A DNA stretch of 64,000 bases, taken from positions 89,008,873-89,072,872 of the forward strand of contig CM066326.1 of assembly GCA_033807775.1 (NCBI GenBank), given 5' to 3'. Positions 21,201 to 31,902 of this stretch are shown here, piece by piece. Numbering within the stretch: position 1 is the stretch's first letter; every line of letters starts with the position of its first letter. Position numbers and translations under genes: made by a program. This DNA is from Saussurea involucrata (Eukaryota > Streptophyta > Magnoliopsida > Asterales > Asteraceae). The notes below the pieces were generated by a model that was given only the letters and a program-made list of their open reading frames with translations, was not told where the DNA came from and made no database searches.

Positions 21201-22061
21201 TAATAAAAGTTGATAAAACATGTGGTTTGTAAGATAACTGGGTAATATGGCTTATATTGAAATAGAATGTCGGAGCAGTGGTGAGTGTTTATCCAAAGAA
21301 ATTTGATGGTATGAGTTGCCAGTTAAGTTGTAATTTGAATCTCTGGAAGTTTAATAAAGATGATGAGTATGTAGATCAATGTGGTGTAGTGAAAGAAAGA
21401 TTGTTAAGGAATATAAGTTGCTCCTTATGTGTGAAAGAATTGTACGAGAAATTATTAGTTAAAGATCTAAGAATGGTAATAACTTCGAACAGTAATGTCA
21501 TTTCAAGATAACTTGGCTGAATGTTTTAGGTTAGAGATTTTGATGGAACTGTTTAACTATGTTTCGTAAGAAGAGAATACTTTGGTGTGTGGTTGTATTG
21601 TAGTTGTACGATGAGATAGTGATGTAAGGAAGTAAGAGCATTCTATATTGAAGAAATGTGTAATTCATGGAAGTAATAATGGACTGCCGTGGTTGTTGAA
21701 GTATTTAATAGTAACATGTATGCTTAATTTATAGTGTACGTATTCAGGTAGTACATGTTAATGTTATTTTGAGGCCTGGAGAGTGAGTTGTGATGATGAT
21801 GCGGTGAAAGGAAGACTCTTGTTCTTCTCAATCCCATTGGTTTTAGGTGAAGAGAATACTGTAACCGTTAAGCTATAGTGTTGAAGTATTCAGTAGATGT
21901 AAAAGAAATACATCGAATGCAATTCTCGGTATTGCGAGGTTTTGGCTAGAGATCTTAACTAACGTTTTAGAAAAAAAAACTGTTCTTTTGGAATGTAACT
22001 GTATGGTGGATATTTCGTGTAAACAAGAGAGAAATGATAACAATTACTCTAAGAAGATTGG
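18209..22061 (+). other. Element D internal region without recognisable coding
   Basis: About 3.85 kb, T/G-rich on the plus strand. All ORFs are under 80 codons and none shows gag, protease, RT or integrase motifs that I could confirm. It could be very old pol sequence kept only as template, or unrelated filler. A translated search of this stretch alone would decide. Confidence 0.6.
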
Positions 22062-22370
22062 TTATAAGTATATCATTTGGATCTTCCGCCAGAACTGGAA
22101 GAGGTTCATAATACCTTCCAAGCATGTTATCTTCGGAAATATTTTTGGCTAAAGAGGAAAGATGTGATTGAACTCACTGATGTGAGAGTTAATGAAAAGA
22201 GTTGCGGTGTGGAAGAATCAGAGGTAATTTTGGAAAGATCGGTTAGAAAGCTACGTAGTGGTAAATAAGTAGCTATGTTGAAAGTACAATGGAAACACCA
22301 TAGAGGTACTAATGTAACTTTAGAGTCAGAAGAGAGTATGAGGGATAGATATCCTCATTTGTTTACCTGA
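22062..22370 (+). pseudogene. Element D integrase C-terminal remnant
   Basis: Plus-strand reading shows MDLPPELEEVHNTF, LTDVRVNEK, VILERSVRKLRSGK, a TAA, then VAMLKVQWKHHRGTNVTLES and YPHLFT before the stop. This matches the gypsy integrase tail of elements A and B (LDLPPE..., VKVQW.HHRG). It is the only coding relic found inside element D and is followed by the usual GGGACGAAATC pre-PPT block. The TAA falls in the KLRS-K-E motif. Confidence 0.85.
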
Positions 22371-22412
22371 TTTTGATTTCAGGGACGAAATCATTTTCAA
22401 GTTGGGGAGTAT

Positions 22413-24901
22413 TGTAACATCCTGAATTTTCGTTATATTATTTTATGAATTATAAACTAACTTGGGGGTTAAGTTTGTAGTTGTTTAAAAGTGTTGTTGA
22501 AATAGATTTTCATGTTGAGGGTTTGTTGTGCAATTCTTTGAAAGTTGGAGGTTTGTTTGGTGGTATGATTAATGACTCATGTTATCTAAGGAGGAGGTGG
22601 CAATCCTCTAGAGACTTAAGGCTAATTGAGAGAGTAAGAGTGTGTGTGTTGTGTGTCTTTCGATTTTGAGAGAAAGAAAGTCGAGAGAGATAGAGAAATC
22701 GAGAAAAGAGAAATAAGAAAAGAGTTGCTGGGAATTCTACAATCTGGTGTTAGTTTGAAGAATCATAAAGGTAATTATCTCAATTAATTCTTCATCTTCT
22801 AGTTAAAAAGTTTTATATGGAAATTTTAGTTGGGTTTTGGGTAAAACTTGATGTTATGAGAATATGAGTTTTTGAGTATGTTAAGATAAGTGTATTAAAC
22901 ATATCTGCAAATTGGTATAAACAAACATGGGTTAAAAGTATAAAAATCTGGGTTTAGAATGAACTTAGTGGACTGAGACTTGGATGAATATCATCGAAGT
23001 CGCAACCTTGAGTTGCGACATTCATGATTGTCGCAATGGGCAATTGCAACTTGGAGTTGGAGTCGCAGTAGACCATTGCGACTTGGCTTTGGAATCGCAA
23101 CAGTTAGTTGCGACTTGGGTTGAAATCGCAATGGGCAGTTGCGACTTGGTACTTAATAGAGGGTTCTGTTTTGATAATTAATATCAGTATGTGTAATTGA
23201 ATAATACAGTAAGCTGTGGTAGTGAAGAAAGGAGCCCTTACGTGTTAAAAAGGATTAAAAGGAGTAATAACGCATCAGGTGAGTTTATTCAACTCTCTTT
23301 AAAATTCAGTAATTAATATTGAATTAGATGCTTTATATATATGCATGAATATGTTTTATGTGGATTGGATTAAATTAGAGATAAGCCAAGAAGGCGATTG
23401 AAAGTTGTGTTATGTGGATTTCCATGCTAAAACTTCTAAGAAATGTTATCTATGAAGTTGATGAACTAGTATTTATTATTAATCTTGCATGCTAAGTTTG
23501 ATTATCTACTACATGAAATTACTATGTGGTTATGAACTCTAAATATGATTTGAAGCTTTATTGAGATAAACTATAAAGATCCATCCATGAGTTCAAAGAT
23601 ATAGATTAACAACTGATATATATTAACTCTCCTGTTAAATTACTATGAGAGGATAGTTAAGAAGTTGATGAACATGAATTATTCATATTCCTTATAATGA
23701 GCAGGATTATCTGTTATATGCAATATGTTAGATGATTATGAACTCTAAATGTGATTGAGAAGCCAAATTGAGATATATTATAAAGGCCTATCTATGAGTT
23801 CGAAAATATAAATAACTATTGAGATGGTGATCATCATATCAGATTTCAGAGAAGGGGTAATAAAGAGATTGAGATGTGGATTAATAATATTCTTTATTTT
23901 ATATATAGAATATGTTCAGAGAAATGATACATTCTATGCTGGACGCATATAGTAGTATCGATTGTATTATATTATGTGATTATGTGCTTTTACTAAAATA
24001 GGCATCCGGTCACCGAGGGCACTTGGGTACGGTATAATAGGAACCGATTACTCGCCATAGACCAAAGGGGTGTAATTTTAGTAATTGGGTGAACCTCGAA
24101 CCATCGTGAGTCCCGATTGAGTATCGCGATATTATAATCCCATTGGGACCATTGATGCAGAGGTGGAAGGTGGAATGTGGAATAGGCAGATTTTGATTTG
24201 TAATTCCCATTTCGATTTATGGAAGATCAGAGATTTCCATTGTTTTCGGGAAGATCGGAGATTTCCCTGTGATGAGAGGAAGATTAGAGATAGGCATAAA
24301 GTAATTTGTAATCTCTACTTTCTGATTGAGAAATAGGCAGGTTTTGACTTGTAATTTCTTGTGTGTGATTATTGATTGTGAATCTGGAATGATTCAGAGT
24401 TAACTCTTATGTTGTTGTTGCGATTAAATGAGTTAGTCGTAGGAAATTGGGAGTGGGGTAGATTCCCCGATTTGAAAAGGAGTTGTCGTACGGTAAGATG
24501 GGTGAGAACAGGTTTGAGTTATGTGTTCATGTTTTAATTATTAAATTTTATTTTGATTTGAGTATCCTCACTAGGCGAAAGCCTAATGTTTCAAGATTGA
24601 ATCTTCTTACCAGGTACAAGCTCCGGGAAATAGCGGGAATGAGAGACGAGAACTTTTGGAAAGATTCAGACTTAGAGATACCGGAGGATCTAGAGATTTT
24701 TTTGATGCTTTTGGGACGGTTATTTAGATAACTGATTTAATCTGATTTTTATGTTATGATTAGATTAATAAGTTATTTAAGTAATGACGTTTGTATATAG
24801 AAACCTTACATTTGATCCTCAGGTTATATAAGTTTGAAAGTTTTGATCATAACTTATGGTAAATTTCAAGGTTTAAATTGACCCTGTTTTAGGGTGTTTC
24901 A
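22413..24901 (+). repeat. Element D 3' LTR (2489 bp)
   Basis: Matches the 5' LTR closely but lacks about 150 bp of the GTCGCA hairpin array (array here about 22998-23152, roughly five units) and carries a 7-bp GAAGGTG-type duplication near 24168. Ends TTTCA at 24901. Confidence 0.95.
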
Positions 24902-24906
24902 ACACT

Positions 24907-25516
24907 ACTGTCCGGACAATATCAACAATCCGGGCGATATCCGGAAACTCATATCAACCGGACAAAAATGGAAAGAGGAACTTACCCGGATAAAAGACTC
25001 GTCCGGACACCTTAGAACACCATCCGGACACCACCAGCTATATTACCCGGACACTACCAACAAAACCACCCGGACACATTCATGGTGTCCGAAAACCTCT
25101 GTCGGTTTGCACAAATTTAACCCATAAATCTATTGATTTTAACCCCAGTCCAGATTTGATCATTCTAATCCGACAGAAATCATCTACTAGTAATTACACA
25201 CATAAAATGTAAAGAAACATACCTCAAAACACCTCCAAATATACCAAGTTTGAATCCCTAGCTTCCTTTTCTTCTTTTGCTTCCTTTCTTCTCACACACA
25301 CATAACACTTTCTGATTTTTAGTTTTGTGAAATATCTGAATAGTCCTAAGGGTAATATCTAACCATAATTACCATTTAGACCTTGAACTAACCAAAATAA
25401 CCAAAACACCTTTAAACCTCTAAATTAACCAAACTTACCCTAAACCTTAAACTTTAAAGTTAACAAAAATTTAACGGAACTAACATTTAACTAACGAACT
25501 TACCCGGGGTATTACA
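24907..25516 (-). repeat. gypsy A 5' LTR, segment 2 (610 bp)
   Basis: Continuation of the gypsy A LTR after element D, including the second half of the CCGGACA cluster, ending GGGGTATTACA next to the TTTTA duplication. Confidence 0.95.
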
Positions 25517-25521
25517 TTTTA

Positions 25522-27023
25522 TCCCCTATTTTAGAGGGAAAATTATTTCATACACGTTGTTGCGCACACATAATAAACTTAGCCGTTCAAGACGGCTTAG
25601 GTCGCCTTGATGAGCCTTTAACTAAGTTTAGGCTTATGTTACGCCGGATTTTCACAAAAGGTAAAAAAATGCAAAACGCATATAGACAATATTGCCAAGA
25701 TGTCGGTTTTAAAGCTTTGGGACCGGCACACGATATGCCGGTTCGATGGAATTCGACTTGGAAAATGATGGATAATTTAATAAGACAAAAACAATATCTT
25801 CACACATTTTATAACGTTCATTACCCGGAAAACACGATAACTGATGATAATTGGCAAATGATTTATAGCTTTCACGATATTTTGGGCGATTTCAAAATTG
25901 CAACAACTATCTTATCCGGTATTTATTATCCAACGAGCCCTTTACTTTTAAATCAAATATATATTTTGGCAAGTAAAATTGCTCAATACGAAGCGGATTA
26001 CAACTTTCACGACGTGGTAACACCAATGAAAGCAAAATTGATAAAATATTTTAAAGAGATCCCCTTCACTTTTCTTTGTGCCGCGGCATTAAACCCGTAT
26101 TTAAATGTTACGGGTGTCGAAGTTTTAATACAATCAATATGTTTCTCGTTTGGTTTGGATTCGTCTACAAATAATTCTTTTTCAAGGAACCACATAAACC
26201 AATTTAATAATGATTTTCATCAATTATTTGAGATTTATAGACTTAATTATGGGGGAGGAAGCCAACAAACCCCTACAACTCAAATGTTTTCACCGAGTTC
26301 TAGTAGCCGAAACCGATCCGACTTAATGTCAACTTTAATGCACTCGGTTGCCATGGAATCTACTAAAAAGCTAGATATGATGGGGATAATTTGGGTGAAT
26401 TCAATCAATACATACGTACTAATTTTATAACGGCATCCTCCACAATCGTCGAAGATGCTGAATCACTAGATTTATTAGAATGGTGGAAAAATAAACAACC
26501 GAGTTTCCCGATTATGGCGACTATTGCCCTTGATATACTAACAATCCAAGCTAGTACCGTAGCTTCGGAGTCTGCTTTTTCTCTTAGTGGCAGGATCATA
26601 TCGGAGCGTCGGACAAGATTAACCCCGCAATCAGTAGAGTGTTGCATATGTTTGAAGGATTACTTGGATGGAGAAGACCGAATTCAACATCAAACAAACC
26701 TGGAGAATGATCTAGACGGTGTGGAAGATAACTTAGCTGAAAACGAAGGGGATGAAGTACTAAGTACGCTGGGAACCGTAACCGAAAATTCTGATGCTAC
26801 TAGTGTCAGTGACGTCTCACATTACGACGATGACGAAGAAGAACCAGACACCGACCGCCTTGATGATCGCACGGCTATTGCACGACTACAAAAGTACAAT
26901 TCTCTTGAAGACTACAATCCAGATCAGAATCCATACTACGCTCCATACAATCCATACAATTACAATCCATGGGGATGGGGTGGTGGGGGTGGGAGTTCGG
27001 GAGCGGGACCTTCGGGTTATTAG
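25522..27023 (+). pseudogene. hAT transposase, C-terminal part with hATC dimerisation domain
   Basis: Reading resumes in the hAT frame directly after the TTTTA duplication (GKLFHTRCCAHIINLAVQDG), continues through MPVRWNSTWKMM, and at about 26383-26388 shifts frame by one. The following frame encodes the hATC dimerisation domain: LLEWWKNKQPSFPIMATIAL, then ASTVASESAFSLSGR containing the third acidic residue, and RTRLTPQSVECCICLKDYL. The tail is rich in Asp/Glu, then Tyr/Pro/Asn, and ends GGGGGSSGAGPSGY before TAG at 27021-27023. The gene is the second half of the one at 7310-8049. The transposase is inactive because of two frameshifts and the insertion. Confidence 0.92.
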
Positions 27024-27058
27024 AATTTATGCGGGACCTTCGGGTTATTAGAATTTAT
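27003..27058 (+). repeat. 28-bp tandem duplication across the hAT stop codon
   Basis: 27003-27030 is repeated exactly at 27031-27058; each copy contains the final codons and the TAG. Confidence 0.9.
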
Positions 27059-27450
27059 GTATTGTAAGTTTGTAACTTAAAATTATATATAAATTATAAA
27101 ACGTAAAAATGTATTTTAGTGATATATATTATAAATAAAACGTATTTTTAAAGTGTATTTTTGTGATCCAATCCAATTTTTTACTTTTTAAAGTTTAGTA
27201 ATTAATTATTATACAAAGATTTTTTTTTTAAAATACGAAAATACGCCGGCCCGATCTCAGAACCGGTTTTGGGCCCGGCTCGGCCCGGTTTTTACAAAAC
27301 CGGTTTTTCCTAACCTTAAACGGGTTAGGGATTTCCGGGGTTAACCCGGCCCGACCCGACCCGGTTTTTCCATGGCCCGTTTTTGGGCGTTACTGTTTGA
27401 ACCTGGGTTTTGTCTCGGTCCGACCCGAACCCGGTTTTTGGCCATCACTA
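27059..27450 (+). other. hAT 3' region with CCGG/CCCGAC subterminal repeats
   Basis: An AT-rich 3' UTR to about 27235, then dense CCCGGCTCGG, ACCGGTTTT and CCCGACCC motifs up to the terminal TTGGCCATCACTA. The left end (6900-7030) has the matching set. Confidence 0.8.
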
Positions 27451-27458
27451 ACCTACAC

Positions 27459-27659
27459 ATGATCTTTATATTTCCTCTATTTGGTTCCAAGAGCTTTTAT
27501 GTTATCGTCAACAAGCTCTGTTACTGAACTTAGTAAAGGAAAAGATGGTTCAGAGCATTATGGGCCTGAAAAATATTAATTCAAAGTTGATATGGCTTCT
27601 TGTTATCAACATCAGTCATTCTTAATCCCATTCCGCTTCATATATATATATAGTCATAG
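27459..27659. other. Spacer flanking the hAT, nothing firmly recognised
   Basis: Joined to 6801-6884 this is the empty site of the hAT. It is less AT-rich than other spacers, but all reading frames contain stops within 30 codons and no domain is visible. Confidence 0.4.
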
Positions 27660-28259
27660 GTTCAAATGAGAAATGCTAAGTGTATGAGAAATAGAAAAGT
27701 AGTCTTACCCATTCATACGGTCAAGATCGGATTTGACTGGTCAAAAATTGCGGCTTTGACTAGTCAAAAGTTACGGTTATTCCAAAAATAGAAGGACAGC
27801 TTCGTAACTTTTAAAAATACGCGGGACGAGTTCATATGTGAACCTGTATGATTCACATATGAACCATATGTTCATATGCGAACTTGTGTAATTCAAATAT
27901 GAACTATTTTTAACTGATTCACACACGAACCTTTGTAATTCATATATGAACTAATTAACCGATTCACATATGAACTAATTAATGTTGGTTTATATGTGAA
28001 TAAGTTGAACTAATTAACAGATTCACATATGAATTAATTAACTGATTCTCATATGACCGTATAGTTCATATGTGAATCACACAGGTTCACATAAGAACTC
28101 GTCTCGTGTATTTGTAAAAGTTACGAAACCACCCATCTATCTTCTGCAGACCACGCGAAGAATTATTCGGTTATTCACAGTCAAAACCGCAAATGTTGAG
28201 AAGGGTTAGAATCATTTCTTTATTTCTCAGTTCTCACACTTAGCATTTCTCATTTGAAC
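27660..28259. mobile_element. 600-bp foldback (long inverted-repeat) element
   Basis: The two ends are inverted copies (GTTCAAATGAGAAATGCTAA at 27660 and its complement ending at 28259). The similarity runs about 190 bp into each arm, through CGTAACTTTT and GACGAGTTC blocks. The centre (27830-28080) is a series of TTCATATGTGAA-like palindromes around CATATG. The terminal sequence resembles plant MULE-type MITEs, but no 9-bp duplication was found. Confidence 0.75.
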
Positions 28260-28275
28260 ATCTCCCTATATATAT

Positions 28276-29500
28276 GTTAACTAGATACGTACTCGCGCGC
28301 GATGCGGCACGAAGTATCTTGAATCTAAAGCTGAGAATTCGAAAAAAATATTTTTGTTTCATGTTCATATTTATTCTCTTTTAAATCGCATATCAGATGT
28401 ATAAAATTAAAGGTCAATATGGTTAGTTGGTCAAAAAAATTGAAAAATATTCGTTCGATAGTGGAGTCTTCAAACCCATAACATTTGTGCTCATTTTGAA
28501 GGTTTTGATGAACGGTTATAATGGTATAATTTATAAAAAAGAAAAATATATTTTTTTAATGTATTTTAGTTTATGTATGTTGATATGATAAGAATGTAAC
28601 ATGAAAAATGAAAGAAGAATGGATATAAAGTAAATTAAATAACTAATTATAATGGTATAAAATTTAATTTAAAAATAAAAAATAATTTTATTTTTAATTA
28701 TCATGTTGAACGTTGGAGGTTTTAAAGCTTTTAAACATGTACATGATGTATTGAGATTTGTACTTCTTTAAAATTCAAGAATAAACGTAAATGGAATTAT
28801 TTTTAAAGGAATATAATAGATAAATATAGATAAGAGCGTAAAATGTACAAATTTAAAAAAAATCTCAGTACGTCATTCTTGAAATTTTTTAATACGTATT
28901 TATGATAATTTACAATATTATTAAGTTAAAAAAATATTCAATAATAAAGTTATTTTGAAATTATTGACGAGAATATTGTAATATTATAATTTGTAAAAAT
29001 GCATTTATTTATATGTTTTAGTTAAACTATGATTATGTATTTTTAATATTATAAGGGTGTAAATGAAAATTAATAATTTAATGGATATAAAACAAATTAA
29101 TTTGTACATGTTCATGATATTTAATAATATGATTAAATACAAAAATATTCAATATTGGACTCATTTCGAAGGTATTGACGAGACGATTACAATGGTATAA
29201 TTTGTAAAAAAAGAAATGTATTTTTAATGCATTCTTGTTCATATACGATTATTTATGTTAATATGATAAGGGTGTAAAATAAAAAATGAAAAAGTAAAGG
29301 ATTAAAAGTAAATTGGATAACTAATTCTAAGGATATAAAGTGTAACTTAGAAATTGAAAATTGTTTGATTTTGAGAGGAACGTGAGAGAGAGTCGATTTC
29401 TTAGTAGCTTGAGAGTTGTACATATAGCTTAAAAAGTGATACGACTTAAAATTCAATTTTAACTGTTTTTTCATGCTTATATATATAGTATAAATAAGTT
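28276..29500. repeat. Helitron-like dispersed repeat, copy H1
   Basis: Begins with ACTAGATACG followed by a GCGCGCGATGCGGC block, similar to the ACTAG...CCGCG end common in plant non-autonomous Helitrons, and runs about 1.2 kb of AT-rich sequence. A second copy with the same order of landmarks is at 30073-35930 (split). Helitron assignment is by resemblance of the end only. Confidence 0.45.
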
Positions 29501-29525
29501 ATTTAAAACAAATATTATAAATAAT

Positions 29526-29697
29526 ACCATGTATGCGGCAGGGCGGGGGATACGTTACCGGCCCCGACCCCAACCCCGGTTTGAGCCTACCGGGGATCCC
29601 CAGCTCCTAACCCGGTACCCGGTTTAGCCGGGAATCCTCGATCTCGGTCAGATCGGATGAACCGGGTTCCACACCAGGTCGGGCAAACCACCATCCC
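29526..29697. mobile_element. Short GC-rich hAT-like element
   Basis: About 170 bp of CCCCGACCCC, CCGGTTT and ACCCGG repeats ending GGGCAAACCACCATCCCTA. Same character as 6637-6800; probably a non-autonomous hAT relative. Confidence 0.45.
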
Positions 29698-30072
29698 TAA
29701 ACTTTGCTATTTTATAACCTTTTGTGGAGTCATTAATAAAGACATTAATGATGATAATTAGTGATAAATGAGCCTGGTATTAAACTATTAATGATGATTA
29801 GAGCGAATCAGGAATTGATTTGGTTAGGTGATAACTATAATTGTAGGATGAGGGCGATGGTCTAGTGTTTGACCTTGAATTTAAAACCGACTGTTAGTTG
29901 TATAGTATTTATATATTATTTTTTCATTATCTTAAATAATATCCACCCATTTTTTTATGTGGGCCATAGGCAGCCGTCTTTCGCAAATTCCTATTTTGCC
30001 CTTCATTATTTGCTACTTTCACTCCCCTTGTAAATCTAAAATTACAATAATTTTAATACTTTAAATTTTAAA
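29698..30072. other. AT-rich spacer
   Basis: Nothing recognised: no open frame and no terminal repeats. Confidence 0.4.
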
Positions 30073-30359
30073 AATTACTAGATACTTAACTCTGCGCGAT
30101 GCGACGTGAATTATATTGAATCTAAAGCCAAGAATACGAATAAAATAGTTTTGTTTCATGTTCATATTTATTCGCTTTTAGATTGCATATCAGATGTTAA
30201 TTGGTCAAAAAAATTGAAAAATATTCGTTCGATAGTGGGTTTTCAAACCCATAACATTTGTGCTCATTTTGAAGGTATTGATGAACGGTTATAATGGTAT
30301 AATTTATAAAAAAGAAAAACATATTTGTCTAATGTATTTTAGTTTATGTATGTTGATAT
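30073..30359. repeat. Helitron-like repeat copy H2, left part
   Basis: Matches the start of H1 (ACTAGATAC, CTGCGCGATGCGAC, then TTGAATCTAAAGC) and is cut at 30359 by gypsy B. The target duplication GATAT is at 30355-30359. Confidence 0.6.
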
Positions 30360-30607
30360 TATAACAACCCAAACAAATTTAAACATTTCAATTCATAGTA
30401 AATAGAATATCCCAAAAACGGGTCCCAAAATTTCTTACATCATATCAAAATCTGGTTGGCGGAAACAACCTACACAACTGAGAAATAACTAATTGAACTA
30501 TAGTGTTACTATGCTATCAAGCCTTCTTGCTACGCCCTGCTCACTTGCCAGAGCCTTTCACTATCTGCTTTCCTAAAAAAGGTTTTAATTTAAAACAAAA
30601 CGAGGGT

Positions 30608-30623
30608 TAGACCATGAGGTCTA
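30608..30623 (-). other. Conserved LTR hairpin (TAGACC/GGTCTA) in gypsy B
   Basis: A 6-bp stem with a 4-nt loop. In the sense direction it is preceded by GACTCAC and followed by ACCCTCGTTTTG. It is about 250 nt from the LTR 3' end. Confidence 0.65.
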
Positions 30624-31094
30624 GTGAGTCTCTCTTAACAGTTATCAAAGCATTTAAACCGATCACCATTTTCAATATAAATCGTTCATAAAACTGTTCA
30701 GATAAAATTGTTTCGGATATAGATCCGCCCCTCATAAATTGACACCCTGAAGTCACCCTAAGGTGACAACGAGTCAGTCTCATGCTGCCTTACAGGGTCA
30801 CACCTCCCTTGGCATAAACGGGAACACCCCCCCCCCCCCCCAACTTAGTCAATTTACATCAAAATCAATGTATGCATACATCCCACGTAATTTTTCAAAC
30901 ATCATTCATGCAAAATTAAAGCATAAGCATAAAGCATGGCATTTCTCATCATATATTCGCTTTAGAAAACATATTAAAAGCCACACGTTTTAGTTTAGAA
31001 AACTCACCTGGTGTTCTTACTTCACGTTTCTAAACAATTCCAGACTTCCATACAACTTTCCTAAGAAAAGGGACACGATAAAGGCTGATCAGCC

Positions 31095-31362
31095 AACTAT
31101 CCGGACAGCTCTACCTTTCCGGACGCTCACACTTACCGGACACAAATAACTTTCCGGACAGCCGCTTCTGTCCGGATGACTACCCTTTCCAGATAACTTC
31201 TGCTATCCGGGTCGCACCGCAATCCGGGTAACCCTACTGTCCGGATGAGATTACTTCCCGGACGACCCTACACCCGGATACCTTCATCTTATCGGGATAA
31301 TAAGCTTTTCGGACGTTCTACCCGGATACCTTCTTAATCTGAAGGTGTCCGGACGATACGAT
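31095..31362 (-). repeat. CCGGA(C/T) motif cluster in gypsy B LTR
   Basis: About thirteen copies of TCCGGACA, CCGGAT, CCGGACG and close variants in 270 bp, as in gypsy A, but with unrelated spacer sequence. Confidence 0.78.
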
Positions 31363-31778
31363 GGACGAGTTTCGACCCGAAAATCCTACTAAATGCCCCT
31401 CTAACCGCAAGATAAGGAGAGAAATCATCATTTAATAATCCATAACATAAAGCCCCATAAGTTTTACTAATAACACCGATTTAAAGATGTCCAAATCTAC
31501 TTATATGGCCTCAAATGACTCTAATAAGAGAAAACCCTCAAAACCCAAATATCATCAAACAAAAATCTTAGCAGGATTAAGGATTAGGAGTTACCTGATA
31601 GATTGCTTGCAAGAAACGAAATCCTCTCCTATCTCTTCTTCTGAATTCAAGGCTTGAAAATCCTCCTCTTCAAAATCACAAAAGCTCACCAAGACTCTTC
31701 TCTTCTTTTCTCTAAAATTTCAGCCGTCAACTACAACAAAATCAGGGAATGAAATGTTCCTCCTAGGGTTTTGTGCCC

Positions 31779-31787
31779 TTATATACC
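31779..31787 (-). promoter_or_regulatory. Probable TATA box of gypsy B LTR
   Basis: The minus strand reads GTATATAAG, about 100 bp into the LTR from its 5' (sense) end. Confidence 0.5.
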
Positions 31788-31884
31788 ATATCCCCAAACT
31801 TACCAAATAGCCCATCCACTTCCGTTCATATTACACTTTCCTCTCAAGCGTTAACACTAACCTGATTTGGTCACGGTCGTTACA

Positions 31885-31902
31885 ACACTCCCCCCTCAAA
31901 AG
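31885..31902 (-). promoter_or_regulatory. gypsy B polypurine tract
   Basis: The minus strand reads TTTTGAGGGGGGAGTGT directly before the LTR. GGGGACAGAATTC precedes it. Confidence 0.82.

Larger units (their letters stand above)
15554..24901 (+). mobile_element. Non-autonomous gypsy-like LTR element D (LARD-like)
   Basis: Bounded by TGTAACATCC (15554) and GGTGTTTCA (24901) with a perfect ACACT duplication (15549-15553; 24902-24906). LTRs are 15554-18193 (2640 bp) and 22413-24901 (2489 bp). PBS is at 18197-18208 and a PPT-like GTTGGGGAGTAT at 22401-22412. The 4.2-kb internal part has no open gag or pol; only the integrase tail at 22062-22370 is recognisable. LTRs differ at about 17 sites by eye plus indels, so it moved recently without its own proteins. 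Size and layout match large retrotransposon derivatives. Confidence 0.93.
8050..25516 (-). mobile_element. Ty3/gypsy LTR retrotransposon gypsy A (with nested element D)
   Basis: Bounded by TGTAACAACCC (8050) and GGGGTATTACA (25516) with a perfect TTTTA duplication (8045-8049 and 25517-25521). Minus-strand order: 5' LTR (14530-25516, itself interrupted), PBS, gag, protease, RT, RNase H, integrase, PPT, 3' LTR (8050-9683). Integrase after RNase H identifies Ty3/gypsy. The C-terminal VKVQW...ATWE block resembles the short chromodomain-like tail of Tekay/Del-type chromoviruses; the clade assignment is inference. Without element D it is about 8.1 kb. The two LTRs are each 1634 bp and differ at about 18 positions by eye. 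Confidence 0.95.
6893..27450 (+). mobile_element. hAT transposon carrying a 17.5-kb nested insertion
   Basis: Both ends carry TAGTGATGGCCA (left 6893-6904; right as its reverse complement ending at 27450), followed inward by CCCGACC/CCGGTTT subterminal repeats. The flanks are identical 8-bp duplications, ACCTACAC at 6885-6892 and 27451-27458, the length expected for hAT. Inside is a hAT transposase gene in two pieces. Removing the gypsy insertion (8050-25516 plus one TTTTA copy) leaves an element of about 3.1 kb, the usual hAT size. Confidence 0.93.
30360..31884 (-). repeat. gypsy B 3' LTR (1525 bp)
   Basis: Lies between the target duplication and the PPT. It starts TATAACAACCC where relatives have TGTAACAACCC, an apparent G to A change in the terminal dinucleotide. 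Contains a 15-C run (30827-30841), the TAGACC/GGTCTA hairpin (30608-30623), a second hairpin GTCACC/GGTGAC (30752-30767), a CCGGA(C/T) cluster (31095-31362) and a TATA box. Confidence 0.92.

Noticed and set aside
18209..22061. Attempt to read degenerate gag/pol in the element D interior
   Set aside because: A few YWW- or LYG-like words occur in shifting frames but without order or spacing; only the integrase tail after 22062 is convincing.
27459..27659. Possible host exon next to the hAT (a short minus-strand stretch after an AG that looks like an acceptor)
   Set aside because: Frames close within about 20-30 codons and no protein family is evident; not enough to call a gene.
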